A stretch of DNA of 64,000 nt from Luzula sylvatica (taxonomy: Eukaryota > Streptophyta > Magnoliopsida > Poales > Juncaceae), in assembly GCA_946800325.1 (NCBI GenBank), contig OX326957.1, positions 20,461,007 to 20,525,006 of the forward strand, in the 5' to 3' direction. Of the stretch, positions 62,484 to 64,000 are shown piece after piece. A model generated the notes under the pieces. That model was not told the origin of the DNA. It saw only the letters and a program-made list of their open reading frames with translations, and ran no database searches. The translations under genes and the position numbers were made by a program. Numbering within the stretch: the first letter of the stretch is position 1; every line of letters begins with the position of its first letter.

Positions 62484-64000
62484 TGAGTTCATTTGTATCG
62501 TATCTTTTACTGCATAACTTTTCACTAAATTTCACAAACACTAAGAAAGTTTGTTTTTCGATTCAAAACAAGATTTTAACGCTTTGTGGAGTTCAAATAA
62601 CGTGTTTTGAGATCACTTGTATCGTATCTTTTACTACATAACTTTTCACCAAATTTCACAAACACTAAGAAAGTTTGTTTTTCGATTCAAAACAAGATTT
62701 TAACGCTTTGTGGAGTTCCAATAACGTGTTTTGAGTTCATTTGTATCGTATCTTTTACTACATAACTTTTCACCAAATTTCACAAACACTAAGAAAGTTT
62801 GTTTTTCGATTCAGAACAAGATTTTAACGCTTTGTGGAGTTCCAATAACGTGTTTTGAGTTTATTTGTATCGTATCTTTTACTGCATAACTTTTCACCAA
62901 ATTTCACAAACACTAAGAAAGTTTGTTTTTCGATTCAAAACAAGATTTTAACGCTTTATGGAGTTTAAATAACGTGTTTTGAGATCATTTGTATCGTATC
63001 TTTTACTACATAACTTTTCACCAAATTTCACAAACACTAAGAAAGTTTGTTTTTCTATTCAAAACAAGATTTTAACGCTTTGAGGAGTTCAAATAACGTG
63101 TTTTGAGATCATTTGTATCTTATCTTTTACTACATAACTTTTCACCAAATTTCACAAACACTATGAAAGTTTGTTTTTCGATTCAAAACAAGATTTTAAC
63201 GCTTTGTGGAGTTCAAATAACGTGTTTTGAGATCATTTGTATCGTATCTTTTACTACATAACTTTTCACCAAATTTCACAAACACTAAGTAAGTTTGTTT
63301 TTCGATTCAAAACATGATTTTAACGCTTTGTGGAGTTCAAATAACGTGTTTTGAGTTCATTTGTATCGTATCGTTTACTACATAACTTTTCACCAAATTT
63401 CACAAACACTAAGAAAGTTTGTTTTTCGATTCAGAACAAGATTTTAACGCTTTGTGGAGTTCCAATAACGTGTTTTGAGTTCATTTGTATCGTACCTTTT
63501 ACTGCATAACTTTTCACCAAATTTCACAAACACTAAGAAAGTTTATTTTTCGATTCAAAACAAGATTTTAACGCTCTTTGGAGTTTAAATAACGTGTTTT
63601 GAGATCATTTGTATCGTATCTTTTACTACATAACTTTTCACCAAATTTCACAAACACTAAGAAAGTTTGTTTTTCGATTCAAAACAAGATTTTAACGCTT
63701 TGAGGAGTACAAATAACGTGCTTTGAGATCATTTGTATCGTATCATTTACAACATAACTTTTCACCAAATTTCACAAACACTAAGAAAGTTTGTTTTTCG
63801 ATTCAAAACAAGATTTTAACGCTTTGTGGAGTTCAAATAACGTGTTTTGAGTTCATTTGTATCGTATCTTTTACTGCATAACTTTTCACCAAATTTCACA
63901 AACACTAAGAAAGTTTGTTTTTCGATTCAAAACAAGATTTTAACGCTTTGTGGAGTTCAAATAACGTGTTTTGAGATCATTTGTATCGTATCATTTACTA

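Larger units (their letters stand above)
60979..64000 (+). repeat. 124-bp satellite array, right part (24+ monomers)
   Basis: This is the same satellite in the same orientation. After the duplicated GTTCC it resumes at monomer position 96. It completes the split monomer in 29 nt and continues for 24 full monomers plus 12 nt, with no net insertion or deletion. The variant order just after the element (GTTCCAAT monomer, then TACCTTTTACTGCAT, then the CGCTCTTTGG monomer) is the order seen elsewhere, for example near 53.7 kb and 63.5 kb. The element therefore split the array without loss. The array runs off the window edge. Confidence 0.98.

Noticed and set aside
1..64000. Inverted segments or orientation switches in the satellite
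   Set aside because: None seen: every monomer reads in the same direction across both array parts.

Overview
This window is nuclear plant DNA with no ordinary gene in it. About 57.8 kb is one head-to-tail satellite array with a 124-bp monomer, all in the same orientation. It is interrupted once by a 6.2-kb LTR retrotransposon lying on the minus strand. A flowering plant is the best reading: the element's primer-binding site pairs with the 3' end of plant tRNA-Asp, its polypurine tract and integrase C-terminal remnant look like the Athila/Tat branch of Ty3/gypsy, and long homogeneous satellites carrying such insertions are typical of plant (peri)centromeres. I cannot name the species or prove that the array is centromeric.

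Layout. 1-54746: 441 full monomers plus 95 nt (about 29% GC). 54747-60978: retrotransposon with 1394-bp and 1392-bp LTRs (54747-56140 and 59587-60978), flanked by a 5-bp target-site duplication, GTTCC. 60979-64000: the array resumes at exactly the next base of the split monomer and runs on for 24 monomers plus 12 nt. Monomer counting closes exactly: 441 x 124 + 95 = 54779, and the observed 54746 is short by 33, which is ten 1-nt deletions plus one 23-nt deletion.

The array is built at several scales. Monomer variants recur in blocks: an ~8.8-kb segmental duplication (1.6-10.4 kb versus 14.4-23.3 kb), tandem blocks of 27 and 19 monomers, a 22/22/15-monomer series at 31.5-38.8 kb, a 21-monomer duplication at 39-43.7 kb, and a tandem 14-monomer pair at 44.4-47.9 kb. 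No single higher-order repeat length dominates. The pattern fits repeated unequal exchange and segmental duplication.

The element, read on the minus strand, contains: 5' LTR with TATA box, tRNA-Asp-type PBS, a 374-codon gag-position ORF with a methionine-rich predicted coiled coil, a frameshifted scrap of the integrase C-terminus, a noncoding 3' region with two polypurine-tract-like modules (one with a 26-nt homopolymer) and short repeats, then the 3' LTR. Protease, reverse transcriptase, RNase H and the integrase core are absent. The LTRs differ by only four substitutions and one (AG) unit, so this is a young insertion of a non-autonomous deletion derivative, or a very recent deletion. No new enzymatic system is visible; the notable content is the satellite's duplication history and this internally deleted element.
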